Numbered from the stretch's first letter, positions 15,774 through 25,349 are shown. The stretch is DNA of 49,782 nt from Candidatus Gastranaerophilales bacterium (GCA_944323535.1 CALUSW010000006.1:1-49782); one strand, 5' to 3'. Made by a program: numbers and translations. Notes: generated from the sequence alone by a model not told the origin.

Positions 15774-16721
15774 TTAATATTTTTTCTCTTTAAATGAAAT
15801 ACTGCTATGAAGAAAATGCTGATATATATCTGTAAATGCAATGTCACGCATTATCTGGGCTTTTAATTTATCAGTACTTTCAAATTTCATTTGATTTCTT
15901 ATTTTTGCAATAAAAGATATTTTTATTCTTTTTCCGTAAATATTTTCATCAAAATCTATAATATGAACTTCGGATTTTAACCGGCTGTTATTATTTAAAG
16001 TGGGAGCATATCCATAATTTAATACTCCGTTGTATTCTTTTTCTTCTATTTTTACTTTTACATAATAGACTCCGTGAGGGATTTTTACTTTATCTTCGGG
16101 ATAAATAAAATTAGCACTCGGGAACCCGAGTTTTGCTGCAATGTGTTCTCCTTCAATAACAGAAACATTTATAAAATAATAATATCCTAAGAGTGATCCT
16201 GCTTGCGGGAAATTGCCAAGATGCAGTCTGTTTCTTATTTCAGAACAGCTGACAACTGTATCATTTACCACAAAAGGAGGAACTTCAAAATATTTATATT
16301 TATAAATGTCTTTATATTTTCTTAAAAAACAGCTGTCGCCTTCTTTGTTAAAACCGAAGTGGTGATTAAATCCGGTTGTAATTGCAAGAGGGGAAAAATA
16401 TTTTATTAACACATTTTCCAAATAATCTTTCGCCCTTATATTTGAATACTTTTCAAAGTCAAGCAATATAACATTTTCAATGCCTATATTCTCCAGAATG
16501 TTAAGTCTTTCTTCAAGTGTAAGTATTAATTCTACTTTATTATCAGATAAAAAATTTAGCGGATGAGATTTAAAAGTTATTACAACTGAAGAAGCATTGT
16601 TTTCTTTTGCAAGATTGATAGTATTTTTTAAGACCACACGATGCCCCAAATGCAAGCCGTCAAAAAAACCCAGTGCTAAAGAAGATTTATTAATATATGT
16701 TAAATCGTTAAAAATTTGCAT
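15774..16721 (-). CDS. ribF: Bifunctional riboflavin kinase / FAD synthetase
   Basis: 315 aa, standard length. The N-terminal adenylyltransferase domain has GFFDGLHLGH (18-27) with the HxGH motif and, further on, ITTGFNHHFGFNKEG and VSCSEIRN (the ISSTxIR equivalent). The C-terminal riboflavin kinase domain begins near 185 with the GEHIAAKLGFPSANF loop that binds ATP-Mg and riboflavin, and continues with GVYYVKV and the E(V/L)HIIDF motif. It makes FMN and then FAD. No Shine-Dalgarno site is present; a promoter ends 6 nt before ATG, so the mRNA is probably leaderless. It is divergent from the GH13 gene. Confidence 0.97.
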   Translation of the reverse strand: MQIFNDLTYINKSSLALGFFDGLHLGHRVVLKNTINLAKENNASSVVITFKSHPLNFLSDNKVELILTLEERLNILENIGIENVILLDFEKYSNIRAKDYLENVLIKYFSPLAITTGFNHHFGFNKEGDSCFLRKYKDIYKYKYFEVPPFVVNDTVVSCSEIRNRLHLGNFPQAGSLLGYYYFINVSVIEGEHIAAKLGFPSANFIYPEDKVKIPHGVYYVKVKIEEKEYNGVLNYGYAPTLNNNSRLKSEVHIIDFDENIYGKRIKISFIAKIRNQMKFESTDKLKAQIMRDIAFTDIYQHFLHSSISFKEKKY

Positions 16722-16727
16722 AGTGTA

Positions 16728-16756
16728 ATTATAGACAAAAATTAAATTATGTTGAA
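16728..16756 (-). promoter_or_regulatory. ribF promoter giving a leaderless transcript
   Basis: On the minus strand, -35 TTCAAC (16756-16751), a 17-nt spacer, and -10 TATAAT (16733-16728). The ATG begins 6 nt after the -10 box, where transcription itself should start. No ribosome binding site can fit. Confidence 0.7.
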
Positions 16757-16783
16757 TACTAGTTTATTAGAGAGATATTAAAA

Positions 16784-18895
16784 ATGTCTAATAATATTTA
16801 CAATGTAAATTTACATCGTACGCCGTGTGTTTTTGATACCTGGAGTAAGTATCTTGGTGCTTATTTCACTGAAAACGGCGAAGCTGTGTTTAAGCTTTTT
16901 ACTTTTCCTGAGGTTAAAAATGTTACTTTAGAAATAAAATCGTTTAAAAAGCCTTTAAAGTCGTTTGAAATGTTAAACATGGGAAAGGGTATCTGGCAGC
17001 TTGAACTCGAAGCGGGAATTGTAAAAAACCTTGACAGGTATAGATTTGTTATTGACTATAAGGGCGAGCTTATTCCCGTTAAAGATCCTTGTTCAATGTA
17101 TCAGGATTCTTATTTTAAATGGTCAAAAATATATAATCATTCACTTTTTGAGTGGACGGATAATGACTGGATGTGCGGAAATATTTCAAGAAGAATAAGC
17201 CGCATATCAAATGAAACAAACCGGCTTTCTCCCGTTGAAATGCTTAAAATATATGAACTCCATATAGGAACGCTTACGGATGAGGGCACTTTTTTATCGG
17301 CAAAATCACAAATAAAAAGGATTTCTGAAGATTTGCGTTTTAATGCGATTGAAATTATGCCGGTTGAAAATACATATTCTTTTAACTGGGGATATGACGG
17401 AGTCGATAAATATGCTCCAAACCATACATACGGCACTCCTGATGATTTAAAAGAACTGATAAATTATGCCCATAATTTCGGTCTGAATGTAATAATGGAT
17501 ATAGTTCCAAATCACATCGGGCCTGATATTGCACAGCTTCATAAAACAGGACCTTATACAGACGGAGATAATTGTTTCGGCTATAAATTTAACTATGAAA
17601 AAGATGAAAACAGCGTTTATGTCCGTGATTTTATTATCGGCGCCGCTCTAAACTGGCTAATAAATTATCATTGCGACGGTTTAAGAGTTGATATGACAAA
17701 ATTCATGTGCAGCGATTATACAATGAAACAAATGGTTGCCGAGATTAATTACCACTGCCCTGAAGCATTTCTTATAGCAGAAGACGGACGGGATAATGAC
17801 CATAGAATTACAAAACCTTTTACACAGACGGAAATTGATGAAAATGAATTAAATCACGAAAATTTTATAAATAAAATAAGAAAAAATGATGTTTCACTTG
17901 CTAACATCGGGTTTGATACCGAGTGGGATTTCCCTTTTCATAAACAAATCGCATCTTCAATTTTAGGCTCATGGGATTGCAGAATAAAAAGTTTATGTGC
18001 GCTGGATTTTTCGCTCAGAGATGCCCAATCCAGAGTAAAATATGCTATGAGCCATGATGAAATAGGCAATATCGACGGAACCCGCCTTATTTCTAAAATT
18101 ATGGTTAATGAATTAAAACTTAATGATAAAGTCTGTGAATGCTGCCATAGCCTTAAGTGTAAACTGGCTGCCCATGCCGCTCATAATATTCTTATATCTC
18201 TAGTAACGGGCAAACTTGAAAAGATGACAGAAGAGGAGAGAAAACAATTCTTTGAAAAGAACTCTCTTACTGCTGATTTTACAATAGAACAAATCATAAA
18301 AGCCTATATTAACGCTATAAAAATGCATAAACTTGCAATAGGCAAGGTTTATTCAATTCCGGGTCCTAAAATGATTTTTCAGGGAGATGAAAGTGCAAAT
18401 CCTTCATATTTTAAATTTTTCAGAAAATTTTCTATAGGTCCCGAACCCTATTTATTGGAAAAAGGCTATAAACCGGGGCTGGAGGCTTTTCTTGATTCAA
18501 AACTTTCTTCTGTCAAAATTTGTGAAAAATACCTTTTCCTTAATAAAGCCGTTGAAACTTATGTAAGAGATTTAAATATTCTATGCGAGCAAAATATTGC
18601 GCTGACTACAGGAAATATTGAAAAAACAGTTGTTCATGAATTTTCGGATACCCATGCTATATATTGCAAAAAAATATATAATGAAATTTTTTCAATATCT
18701 AATTTTTCAAGTATACAATATTATAAAAACTACGGAATATTATTCCCTAAAGGCAGGTGGAGAGAAATATTGAATTCTGATTCCATTCAATACGGCGGAG
18801 AAGGGAAATATTTGAACTCCGAAATTACAACAGAGCCTTATTCCTATATTTCCCTTCCCGCATACGGTATTACGTTCTTTGAAAAAGTACTATGA
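16784..18895 (+). CDS. GH13 family enzyme, branching-enzyme / TreZ-like
   Basis: 703 aa, complete. N-terminal beta-sandwich (CBM48-like, about 25-125), then the (beta/alpha)8 barrel starting with KIYELHIGTLTDEGTF. The GH13 catalytic triad is seen: nucleophile Asp303 (DGLRVDMTKF), acid/base Glu333 (LIAEDGR) and Asp425 (SHDEIGN). The YELHIGT, NWGYDGVDKYAPNHTYG and VPNHIGPD blocks are most like malto-oligosyltrehalose trehalohydrolase and the GlgB group. It therefore acts on alpha-1,4-glucans, either forming alpha-1,6 branches (glycogen) or releasing trehalose. No treY or glgA/glgC neighbour settles this, although two nucleotidyltransferase-domain proteins occur elsewhere in the window. GAGAGAT precedes ATG by 6 nt. 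Confidence 0.85.
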   Translation: MSNNIYNVNLHRTPCVFDTWSKYLGAYFTENGEAVFKLFTFPEVKNVTLEIKSFKKPLKSFEMLNMGKGIWQLELEAGIVKNLDRYRFVIDYKGELIPVKDPCSMYQDSYFKWSKIYNHSLFEWTDNDWMCGNISRRISRISNETNRLSPVEMLKIYELHIGTLTDEGTFLSAKSQIKRISEDLRFNAIEIMPVENTYSFNWGYDGVDKYAPNHTYGTPDDLKELINYAHNFGLNVIMDIVPNHIGPDIAQLHKTGPYTDGDNCFGYKFNYEKDENSVYVRDFIIGAALNWLINYHCDGLRVDMTKFMCSDYTMKQMVAEINYHCPEAFLIAEDGRDNDHRITKPFTQTEIDENELNHENFINKIRKNDVSLANIGFDTEWDFPFHKQIASSILGSWDCRIKSLCALDFSLRDAQSRVKYAMSHDEIGNIDGTRLISKIMVNELKLNDKVCECCHSLKCKLAAHAAHNILISLVTGKLEKMTEEERKQFFEKNSLTADFTIEQIIKAYINAIKMHKLAIGKVYSIPGPKMIFQGDESANPSYFKFFRKFSIGPEPYLLEKGYKPGLEAFLDSKLSSVKICEKYLFLNKAVETYVRDLNILCEQNIALTTGNIEKTVVHEFSDTHAIYCKKIYNEIFSISNFSSIQYYKNYGILFPKGRWREILNSDSIQYGGEGKYLNSEITTEPYSYISLPAYGITFFEKVL

Positions 18896-18897
18896 TA

Positions 18898-19629
18898 TTA
18901 AATATACCAACCGTTTTCTCTCAAAAATTTAGTGCATTCTTCTTTGCTCATAACTTCCGTTGCTGTTTCATAATTATCATTAAAACGTCTGTCAGTATAA
19001 TATGTAACTTCATATGTATCATCACCAAGCCGCTTTATAGTACCTGAAGATAGTCCTTTATTTTTTAATAATGATTCTTCGTCAAGAGTACGTACCTTTG
19101 GCTCATGTTTGTAGCCTCCGACATACGAAGTAAATATTACATTATATTCACCAGGATTTTTTGATGGTTTTATTTCTGTTGAACCGGTATTTAAAATGTG
19201 TGGACGTATTAATACCTTATCATCTGATAATCGAACACCTGAATTAAATTGTAAATCAAATTTTTCTTCAGGTGATTTTGTTGTTATATTGGGGTTATAT
19301 GCCTTTATTGAATTTGCCGGTACACTGGGCAGTTCATCTGAAAGTTTTTCCATAAATGTTTCGTAATTCATAAATTCGCCCTGTATATTTCCGTTTTTAT
19401 CGGGTTTTGCAGCTTTATCAAATACATATATTCCGGTTAATTCTTTTCCGTTTTCTTTAAGTGTTAGTTTTTTTGCCAGATATGTTTTTCCATCTTTTTT
19501 ACTGGTGAACTCTACTGTATTAAAACTGTCAATTCCGTTTTTGTTTTTTTCCGTTGAAGCTTTTGCTTTATTTGCAAAGTTATAATTTGATACAGTTTTC
19601 CCTATTTGACTTACATTCTTTGTTTCCAT
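18898..19629 (-). CDS. Hypothetical protein
   Basis: 243 aa, not recognised. There is no signal peptide or membrane helix. The first 35 residues are K/N/A/S-rich and likely disordered. Beta-rich sequence follows (FTSKKDGKTYLAKKLTLKE..., GIYVFDK) and a C-terminal part with many charged residues ending CTKFLRENGWYI. AAAAGGAG lies about 7 nt before ATG. It ends 2 nt from the stop of the convergent GH13 gene. A 28-bp perfect palindrome sits between waaA and its ribosome binding site. Confidence 0.75.
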   Translation of the reverse strand: METKNVSQIGKTVSNYNFANKAKASTEKNKNGIDSFNTVEFTSKKDGKTYLAKKLTLKENGKELTGIYVFDKAAKPDKNGNIQGEFMNYETFMEKLSDELPSVPANSIKAYNPNITTKSPEEKFDLQFNSGVRLSDDKVLIRPHILNTGSTEIKPSKNPGEYNVIFTSYVGGYKHEPKVRTLDEESLLKNKGLSSGTIKRLGDDTYEVTYYTDRRFNDNYETATEVMSKEECTKFLRENGWYI

Positions 19630-19650
19630 ATTTAAACTCCTTTTTAAAAC

Positions 19651-19678
19651 TAATAAATAAACAATTGTTTATTTATTA
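19651..19678. promoter_or_regulatory. 28-bp perfect palindrome, operator or hairpin
   Basis: TAATAAATAAACAA (19651-19664) is followed directly by its exact reverse complement. It starts 42 nt after the waaA stop and ends 21 nt before the start of the leftward hypothetical gene. With no loop it fits a dimeric repressor site at least as well as a terminator. Confidence 0.5.
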
Positions 19679-19720
19679 AAAAAATTTGTTTTAGCAGAAT
19701 TGTTGATATAAAATAAAATA

Positions 19721-20977
19721 TTAAATTTTATTAAGAACATAATTAATTGCACCCTGGTTTTCTTTAAAAACAGAAAATGCATTACGGCTGTAATTATTAT
19801 ATTTTTCTTTATCTTTATAAAAAGATATTAATTCATCTGCAAAATCATATTCATCAAGAACAATTTGCGCACATTTTTTCTCTGTAAGAATTTTGTATAC
19901 ATCTTTAAAGTTAAAAATACACGGACCTGACAATACCGGTTTTCCCCAGATATTCGCCTCAAGCGGGTTATGTCCTCCTGTGGAAGAAAAACTTCCGCCT
20001 ATAAAGGCAATGTATGAAATTGAAAATAACTTAGCCAATTCTCCCATTGTATCAAGAAGTATAATATCATTCTTCAAAAAATTGTCGTTAAGAGAACGTT
20101 TACCCCAATTATATTTTGTCTCCTTGAGCAATTTGACAACATCTTCAAACCGCTGAGGATGTCTTGGCGCAATTAAAAGTTTTGCATCTTGACAGCTTTT
20201 TTTTAAAATATCAAAAGCATATAAAACAAGTTCATCTTCGCCTTTATGGGTGCTTGCGGCTGTAAAAATTCTGTAATCTCCGGTTTTTAATTCGTCTTTG
20301 TATTTATTTATTTCCGTCCCGGAAAGGTTTTGTGAAATATCAAATTTTAAATTTCCCATAACCTCTACTTTTTCTGTTTTGGCACCTATTCCAATCATCC
20401 TTTTGGCATCATCATTTGACTGCATAAATATTTTTTCATACCTGTTTAATACAGGTGCTAAAAATAATTTGATTTTCTTATATCCGTTATAAGAATGCGG
20501 GGAAATTCTTCCGTTTATAGTATATACCTTTATTCCTTTTGCCTTAGCAATAGTAACGAAACAAGGCCATATTTCTGTTTCGGCAATTATTATTTTCTGC
20601 GGTTTAAATGTGTTTAAGAAAGATAAAACGCTAAAGAAAAAATCATAAGGATAATAAGTTACCTTATCAGCAATATTTGCAAAAACTTTTTGTGCAATGT
20701 CCTGTCCTGTTTTTGTTGTTGTTGTTATTATGATCGTTTCATCGGGATGTTGTTCCCGATATTTTGTCACAAGCTCTTTTATTGCATTTGTTTCTCCGAC
20801 GGAAACAGCATGAAAAACCGTTACATGCTTATTTATATTTTGATTGTCAAATTTGTAAAATCCCAGTTTTTGAAAAAAACCCGCCCTGAATTTAGGTTTT
20901 ATGATAAATGCCGCCGCAATAAACGGCAACAACGCTATAGATAATAATATTAGTACTGAATTATATATAAAAATCAT
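19721..20977 (-). CDS. waaA: 3-deoxy-D-manno-octulosonic acid (Kdo) transferase
   Basis: 418 aa, normal length. It adds Kdo from CMP-Kdo to lipid A precursor at the inner face of the inner membrane. An N-terminal membrane anchor (MIFIYNSVLILLSIALLPFI...) is followed by a GT-B fold. HAVSVGETNA (56-65) contains the conserved catalytic Glu62. ETEIWPCFV, NGRISPHSY and GSFSSTGGHNPLEA near residue 320 are the other signatures (HNPLE is the CMP-Kdo-binding motif). It starts 1 nt after the secA stop (TAATATG), so secA-waaA form one operon. Its presence shows that the cell makes LPS. Confidence 0.95.
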   Translation of the reverse strand: MIFIYNSVLILLSIALLPFIAAAFIIKPKFRAGFFQKLGFYKFDNQNINKHVTVFHAVSVGETNAIKELVTKYREQHPDETIIITTTTKTGQDIAQKVFANIADKVTYYPYDFFFSVLSFLNTFKPQKIIIAETEIWPCFVTIAKAKGIKVYTINGRISPHSYNGYKKIKLFLAPVLNRYEKIFMQSNDDAKRMIGIGAKTEKVEVMGNLKFDISQNLSGTEINKYKDELKTGDYRIFTAASTHKGEDELVLYAFDILKKSCQDAKLLIAPRHPQRFEDVVKLLKETKYNWGKRSLNDNFLKNDIILLDTMGELAKLFSISYIAFIGGSFSSTGGHNPLEANIWGKPVLSGPCIFNFKDVYKILTEKKCAQIVLDEYDFADELISFYKDKEKYNNYSRNAFSVFKENQGAINYVLNKI

Positions 20978-20978
20978 A

Positions 20979-23675
20979 TTATTTCTTTTCTTCAGGATTA
21001 TCCATTAAAATGGTCTGTTCCGGAGGAATAAAATCAGAGGGCATTCCCATTTGATCAGGACTTACAATTTGTATACCGAATTTCGTTCTGAATAAATGCT
21101 TAACGGTATCGCTTTGAATTTCATACATCATATTGTTAAACATATCGTATGCTTCTTTTTTATATTCAAGCAGAGGATTTTTTTGCCCGTAGGCTCTTAA
21201 GCCTATACCGTCTCTTAGCATATCTATGTTATGAAGATGATCAATCCATTTATTATCGACAACTCTTAAAAGCAGGTCTTTTTCAAGGCTTCTCATAACG
21301 TTGTCAGAGGTAAACGGTTTTTCTTTTTTATGTTCAAGATGATATTGCTCGGCAACCTGATTATAAAAATTAACAGTATTTTCTTCATGTTCTTTGTATG
21401 CTTCAATAGCAAAATCGCGTATTTTCGCATAAGCGTTCTCAAATTTAAGCCCTTGTATATCCTTAACTTCTATGTGTGATAACTGCGGAATCTCGGAATG
21501 AATTTCTTTTACAAGAGATACTAAATCCTCATATATGTATTCATCCGGATTCATACCGGGAGCAATATATGTTTTAAGAAGTCTGTCCGTTTCACGTTCA
21601 ATCATGTAAAGAATATCGTCTCTTAAATCTGTATTTTCAAGTACTCTGTTTCTTTGAGAATAGAATTTTTCACGCTGTAAATTCATAACATCGTCATATT
21701 CAAGAACACTTTTTCTTGCATCAAAATGAAAGGTTTCGACTTTTTTCTGGTTGCTTTCAATCTGTCTGGTAATAAGACGATTTTCTATTGCCATATCTTC
21801 TTCAATATTGAAGGAATTCATTAAAGCCATAATCTGCTGGCCGCCAAAAATTCTCATTAAACTGTCTTCAAGAGATAAGAAAAATCTTGTGGACCCGGGG
21901 TCGCCCTGTCTTGCAGCACGGCCTCTGAGCTGATTATCTATACGTCTTGATTCATGTCTTTCAGTACCAATAACGTGCAGCCCGCCTGCCGCAACAACTT
22001 TTGCATGTTCTTCTTCCGTAATCTTTCTTGTTTTTGCTAAAACTTCATTTTTAATTTTTTCATAATCCGGACTTGTTTCGGGAGTGATTCCTTTTGCGTC
22101 AAGTTCCTGTTTTGCCAGATATTCGGGATTACCGCCCAGAAGTATATCTGTACCTCTGCCGGCCATATTTGTTGCTATGGTAACAGCTCCGAATCTTCCT
22201 GCCTGTGCGATAATATAAGCTTCTTTTTCGTGGTGTTTTGCATTCAATATATTATGTTTGATTCCGCGTTTTTTTAGAATATCCGAAACAAGCTCTGATT
22301 TTTCAATGCTTATTGTACCAACAAGAACTGGTCTGCCCTCTTTATGCATTTTTATAATTTCATCTACAACGGCCTGATATTTGATTTTTTCGGTTTTGTA
22401 AATAATATCAGGGAGGTCTATTCTTATATCTTTTTTATTTGTGGGAATTCTTGTAACTTCAAGATTATATATTTTCCCGAATTCAGCTTCTTCAGTCATA
22501 GCAGTACCCGTCATACCGGCTAGTTTTGGATAAAGCCTGAATAAATTTTGAAAAGTAATACTTGCAAGCGTTTGTGTTTCATCCTGAATTTTAACGCCTT
22601 CTTTTGCCTCAACGGCCTGATGAAGTCCGTCTGACCAGCGGCGGCCGTCCATTAATCTTCCCGTAAATTCGTCAACTATAACTACTTCACCGTTCTTTAT
22701 TACGTAATCAGTATTAAGATGAAATAATTCTTTTGCTTTTAATGCCTGCAATAGATGATGTGCATACTGGTTATTTATGTCAAACAAATCTGGAATTTCA
22801 AGTATTTCCTGAGCTTTGTCTATACCTTCTTCCGTCAAAATAACATTTTTATTTTTTTCATCAACTTCATAGTGCTTATTTTTTACCAGCTGCGGAGCTA
22901 CAGCCGCCATAGTTCTATATAATTCTGCAGATTTTTCAAGTCTACCGCTTATAATTAACGGTGTTCTTGCTTCATCTATCAATATACTGTCAACTTCATC
23001 TATAATTGCATAATTATAAGGACGTTGAACTCTCTGCTCAACAGATGTAGCCATATTATCTCTTAAATAGTCAAAGCCGAATTCATTATTTGTTCCGTAT
23101 GTAATATCACAATTGTATGCTTTTTTCTTTAATTCAAAATCATCATAACTATTCATGCTGGATAGTATAACACCGACTGAAAGCCCTAAAAACTTGAATA
23201 TTTTTCCCATCCAGTCGCTGTCTCTTTGAGCCAGATAATCATTTACGGTAACTATATGAACCCCTTTGCCGGTTAATGCATTCAAATAAGCAGGCAGTGT
23301 AGCAACCAGAGTTTTACCTTCTCCGGTTCTCATTTCCGCAATTTGCCCTTCATGAAGAAAAATACCTCCCAATAGCTGAACATCGAAATGGCGCATATTA
23401 AGAACTCTTCGTCCTGCTTCTCTAACTGTAGCGAAGGCTTCGGGAAGTATTGCATCCAGTGCATGTTTTTCAAGTTCTCTGTCTTTTTTTAAATCAGATG
23501 AAGTTTGTCTTTCCGCTAATATTTTTTTAAATTCAAGTGTTTTATTTTTTAATTCTTCATCCGTCAGTTTTGTAAATTCAGGTTCTAATTTGTTTATATG
23601 CTCAACAATTGGCATCATTTTCTTTATTTTATTATTATTGGGATCTCCAAATAATTTAATCAGAAAATCAATCAT
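20979..23675 (-). CDS. secA: Preprotein translocase ATPase SecA
   Basis: 898 aa. The motor of Sec export. Walker A is MRTGEGKTL (115-123); the DEVDSILIDEARTPL Walker B region, TGTAMTEEAEFGKIY, VGTISIEKSELVS, ATNMAGRGTDI and RGRAARQGDPGS are all intact. Helical scaffold and wing follow (SVLEYDDVMNLQREK..., GLRAYGQKNPLLEYK...). The C-terminus ends NPEEKK with no CxCxSGKK zinc-binding tail, so this SecA lacks the SecB/lipid-binding C-terminal linker. A clear AGGGAG precedes ATG. Confidence 0.98.
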   Translation of the reverse strand: MIDFLIKLFGDPNNNKIKKMMPIVEHINKLEPEFTKLTDEELKNKTLEFKKILAERQTSSDLKKDRELEKHALDAILPEAFATVREAGRRVLNMRHFDVQLLGGIFLHEGQIAEMRTGEGKTLVATLPAYLNALTGKGVHIVTVNDYLAQRDSDWMGKIFKFLGLSVGVILSSMNSYDDFELKKKAYNCDITYGTNNEFGFDYLRDNMATSVEQRVQRPYNYAIIDEVDSILIDEARTPLIISGRLEKSAELYRTMAAVAPQLVKNKHYEVDEKNKNVILTEEGIDKAQEILEIPDLFDINNQYAHHLLQALKAKELFHLNTDYVIKNGEVVIVDEFTGRLMDGRRWSDGLHQAVEAKEGVKIQDETQTLASITFQNLFRLYPKLAGMTGTAMTEEAEFGKIYNLEVTRIPTNKKDIRIDLPDIIYKTEKIKYQAVVDEIIKMHKEGRPVLVGTISIEKSELVSDILKKRGIKHNILNAKHHEKEAYIIAQAGRFGAVTIATNMAGRGTDILLGGNPEYLAKQELDAKGITPETSPDYEKIKNEVLAKTRKITEEEHAKVVAAGGLHVIGTERHESRRIDNQLRGRAARQGDPGSTRFFLSLEDSLMRIFGGQQIMALMNSFNIEEDMAIENRLITRQIESNQKKVETFHFDARKSVLEYDDVMNLQREKFYSQRNRVLENTDLRDDILYMIERETDRLLKTYIAPGMNPDEYIYEDLVSLVKEIHSEIPQLSHIEVKDIQGLKFENAYAKIRDFAIEAYKEHEENTVNFYNQVAEQYHLEHKKEKPFTSDNVMRSLEKDLLLRVVDNKWIDHLHNIDMLRDGIGLRAYGQKNPLLEYKKEAYDMFNNMMYEIQSDTVKHLFRTKFGIQIVSPDQMGMPSDFIPPEQTILMDNPEEKK

Positions 23676-23748
23676 TCTCCCTAATCTCCGATAATCTTAT
23701 TGTTAAAAGAATTTTAACATATAAATATTTTTTAATAAATTTTTATTC

Positions 23749-23846
23749 ATGTAAATTTTTCTTAATATATCATTTTACATAAGCAAAAATTATATTTGAT
23801 TGTTTTATTTAATGCAGAATAGTAATGGTAAAGAAGGTAAAATATA
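23749..23846 (+). promoter_or_regulatory. Upstream region of first duplicated gene (conserved copy 1)
   Basis: About 98 nt nearly matching 24544-24640: ATGTAAATTTTTCTTAATATATC at the left end (23 nt, in two halves identical in both copies), then AGCAAAAA, then TTGATTGTTTTA (a possible -35) and a weak -10 near 23818. Conservation of this non-coding stretch in both copies marks it as the promoter and leader. Confidence 0.6.
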
Positions 23847-24521
23847 ATGAATGTTTCTGCTGTAAATTGTACTCCTATTAAACCTCAAGTTTCTTTTGGT
23901 AACGATTCGGATACAAATTATAATCAAATTATCAATAAAACCCAAGAGCTAAACGATCAATTAGTACATTCCGACCAAATCAAAAAACCGCTTGCCATTG
24001 CCGGGTCTCTTGGTCTTGCCGCACTTGCGGCATATGTTACCGGGCAGAAAATAGCAAGCCCTTTTGCAAAGAAAATTATCGGAAAAAATACTGAAAATGC
24101 AAAAACACTTGCGTGTTGTTTTGAAGATACTTTGAAACGCGGTTCAGCTGCTGTTAGAGAAAAAGCTTCAAAATTAATGGGGGATACCTCCACAAAAACA
24201 GGGAAATTAAAGAATACGGCAGGTAAAATTCTGGAAAAAACAGAAAAATTTGCAAGAAATGCTTATAAAAAAGTTGCCTATTTAGGTATTGATGACAATG
24301 TCGAAGCTGCAGATAAAGCAGTTAAATCTTTCCAAAATATCGGCGGTTTTGCAGCAGTTCCTGCAGCTATTGCTATAACTACATCTAAGGATGTAGATGG
24401 CAACGGTGTGAGTGATATGCTCCAAACAGAAGCAAATCCTTATGATAAAACCCGTAATAAAATGGATAAATATATGCATAATGCCTATGTGCTAACTGAA
24501 TTAATAGATACAATTTTGTAA
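23847..24521 (+). CDS. SFG-motif glycine-rich membrane-type protein, copy 1
   Basis: 224 aa, family not recognised. The N-terminus reads MNVSAVNCTPIKPQVSFGN, with the PQVSFG motif at 13-18. A hydrophobic glycine/alanine stretch (about 49-73) could be a membrane segment. A helical, lysine-rich middle follows, then a second hydrophobic part (about 165-180) and a Ca-loop-like DVDGNGVSDML (about 183-193). The C-terminus ends KYMHNAYVLTELIDTIL. It is a close paralogue of the next gene, colinear from start to end. There is no cleavable signal peptide. Role unknown; the SFG motif recurs in unrelated proteins of this window. Confidence 0.8.
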   Translation: MNVSAVNCTPIKPQVSFGNDSDTNYNQIINKTQELNDQLVHSDQIKKPLAIAGSLGLAALAAYVTGQKIASPFAKKIIGKNTENAKTLACCFEDTLKRGSAAVREKASKLMGDTSTKTGKLKNTAGKILEKTEKFARNAYKKVAYLGIDDNVEAADKAVKSFQNIGGFAAVPAAIAITTSKDVDGNGVSDMLQTEANPYDKTRNKMDKYMHNAYVLTELIDTIL

Positions 24522-24543
24522 TTGCAGTATAAGTAGTATAATT

Positions 24544-24640
24544 ATGTAAATTTTTCTTAATATATCGTTAATAAAAAGCAAAAAATAAGCTTGATTGTTT
24601 TAGTTAGTGTAGAATAATAAAGTAAGAAAGGTATTACATC
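24544..24640 (+). promoter_or_regulatory. Upstream region of second duplicated gene (conserved copy 2)
   Basis: Matches 23749-23846: the same left block beginning ATGTAAATTTTTC at 24544, AGCAAAAA, and TTGATTGTTTTA at 24591. The gene downstream therefore has its own promoter and the duplication included regulatory DNA. Confidence 0.6.
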
Positions 24641-25297
24641 ATGGATGTTTCTGCAGTAAATTGTACTCCTATTAAGCCCCAGGTTTCATTTGGAAACGAT
24701 GAAGATACAAATTATGCGCAAGTTTTAAGAATAACAAAAGACTTGAATGATGAATTTGTCCATTCTGATGAAATAAAAAAACCTCTGGCTGCTATGGCAT
24801 CAATTGGTTTAGCCGGTTTGCTTGCATTTGCCGGCGGTAAAAAGATTGGTTCAATAATATCATCGCTTTCTAAAAATAGGCTTCCTCAGGCATTTGAAGG
24901 GGCTTTAAAAAATGGATCTAAAGCAGTTAAAGATACTGCTGCAAAATTGGTTAAAGAAAATCCCTCCACTAAGCTCGAAAAAGCAAAAAATATAGCAGGT
25001 AAAGTTATCGGTAAAACAGAAGAACTTGCAAGAAAAGGTTATAAAAAATTAGCTTATGCAGGTATTCCTAATGAAGCTACGGCTGCTGATAAGGCAACAA
25101 GCGCATTTAAAAATATTGCAGGCTGGGCAGGCGTTGCAACAATATTCCCCGGTATTTGTTCCAGAGATACTGATGACGATGGTGTAAATGATATTCTCCA
25201 AAAAGGACAGAATGCATATACGGGAACTGAAACTAAATTTAACAAATATATGCATAATACATCAGTTCTTGCTGATTTAGTAGAAACATTAACATAG
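24641..25297 (+). CDS. SFG-motif glycine-rich membrane-type protein, copy 2
   Basis: 218 aa. Same layout as the upstream copy: MDVSAVNCTPIKPQVSFGN at the N-terminus, a hydrophobic G/A stretch near 50-70, a K-rich helix, and DTDDDGVNDILQ near 177-188 in place of DVDGNGVSDML. The last 45 residues (KFNKYMHNTSVLADLVETLT) align with copy 1. The two N-termini are almost identical over about 20 residues while the middles have drifted, so the first 20 residues and the end are under stronger selection. The gene is followed by a strong terminator. Function unknown. Confidence 0.8.
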   Translation: MDVSAVNCTPIKPQVSFGNDEDTNYAQVLRITKDLNDEFVHSDEIKKPLAAMASIGLAGLLAFAGGKKIGSIISSLSKNRLPQAFEGALKNGSKAVKDTAAKLVKENPSTKLEKAKNIAGKVIGKTEELARKGYKKLAYAGIPNEATAADKATSAFKNIAGWAGVATIFPGICSRDTDDDGVNDILQKGQNAYTGTETKFNKYMHNTSVLADLVETLT

Positions 25298-25315
25298 TTT
25301 TTTCTTATATATTTT

Positions 25316-25349
25316 AAAAACGAACTACACAAAGTAGTTCGTTTTTTTT
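25316..25349 (+). terminator. Rho-independent terminator
   Basis: ACGAACTAC (25320-25328), loop ACAAA, GTAGTTCGT (25334-25342), extended by AAAA/TTTT pairs, then a T run to 25349. It directly abuts the folP promoter. Confidence 0.92.
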
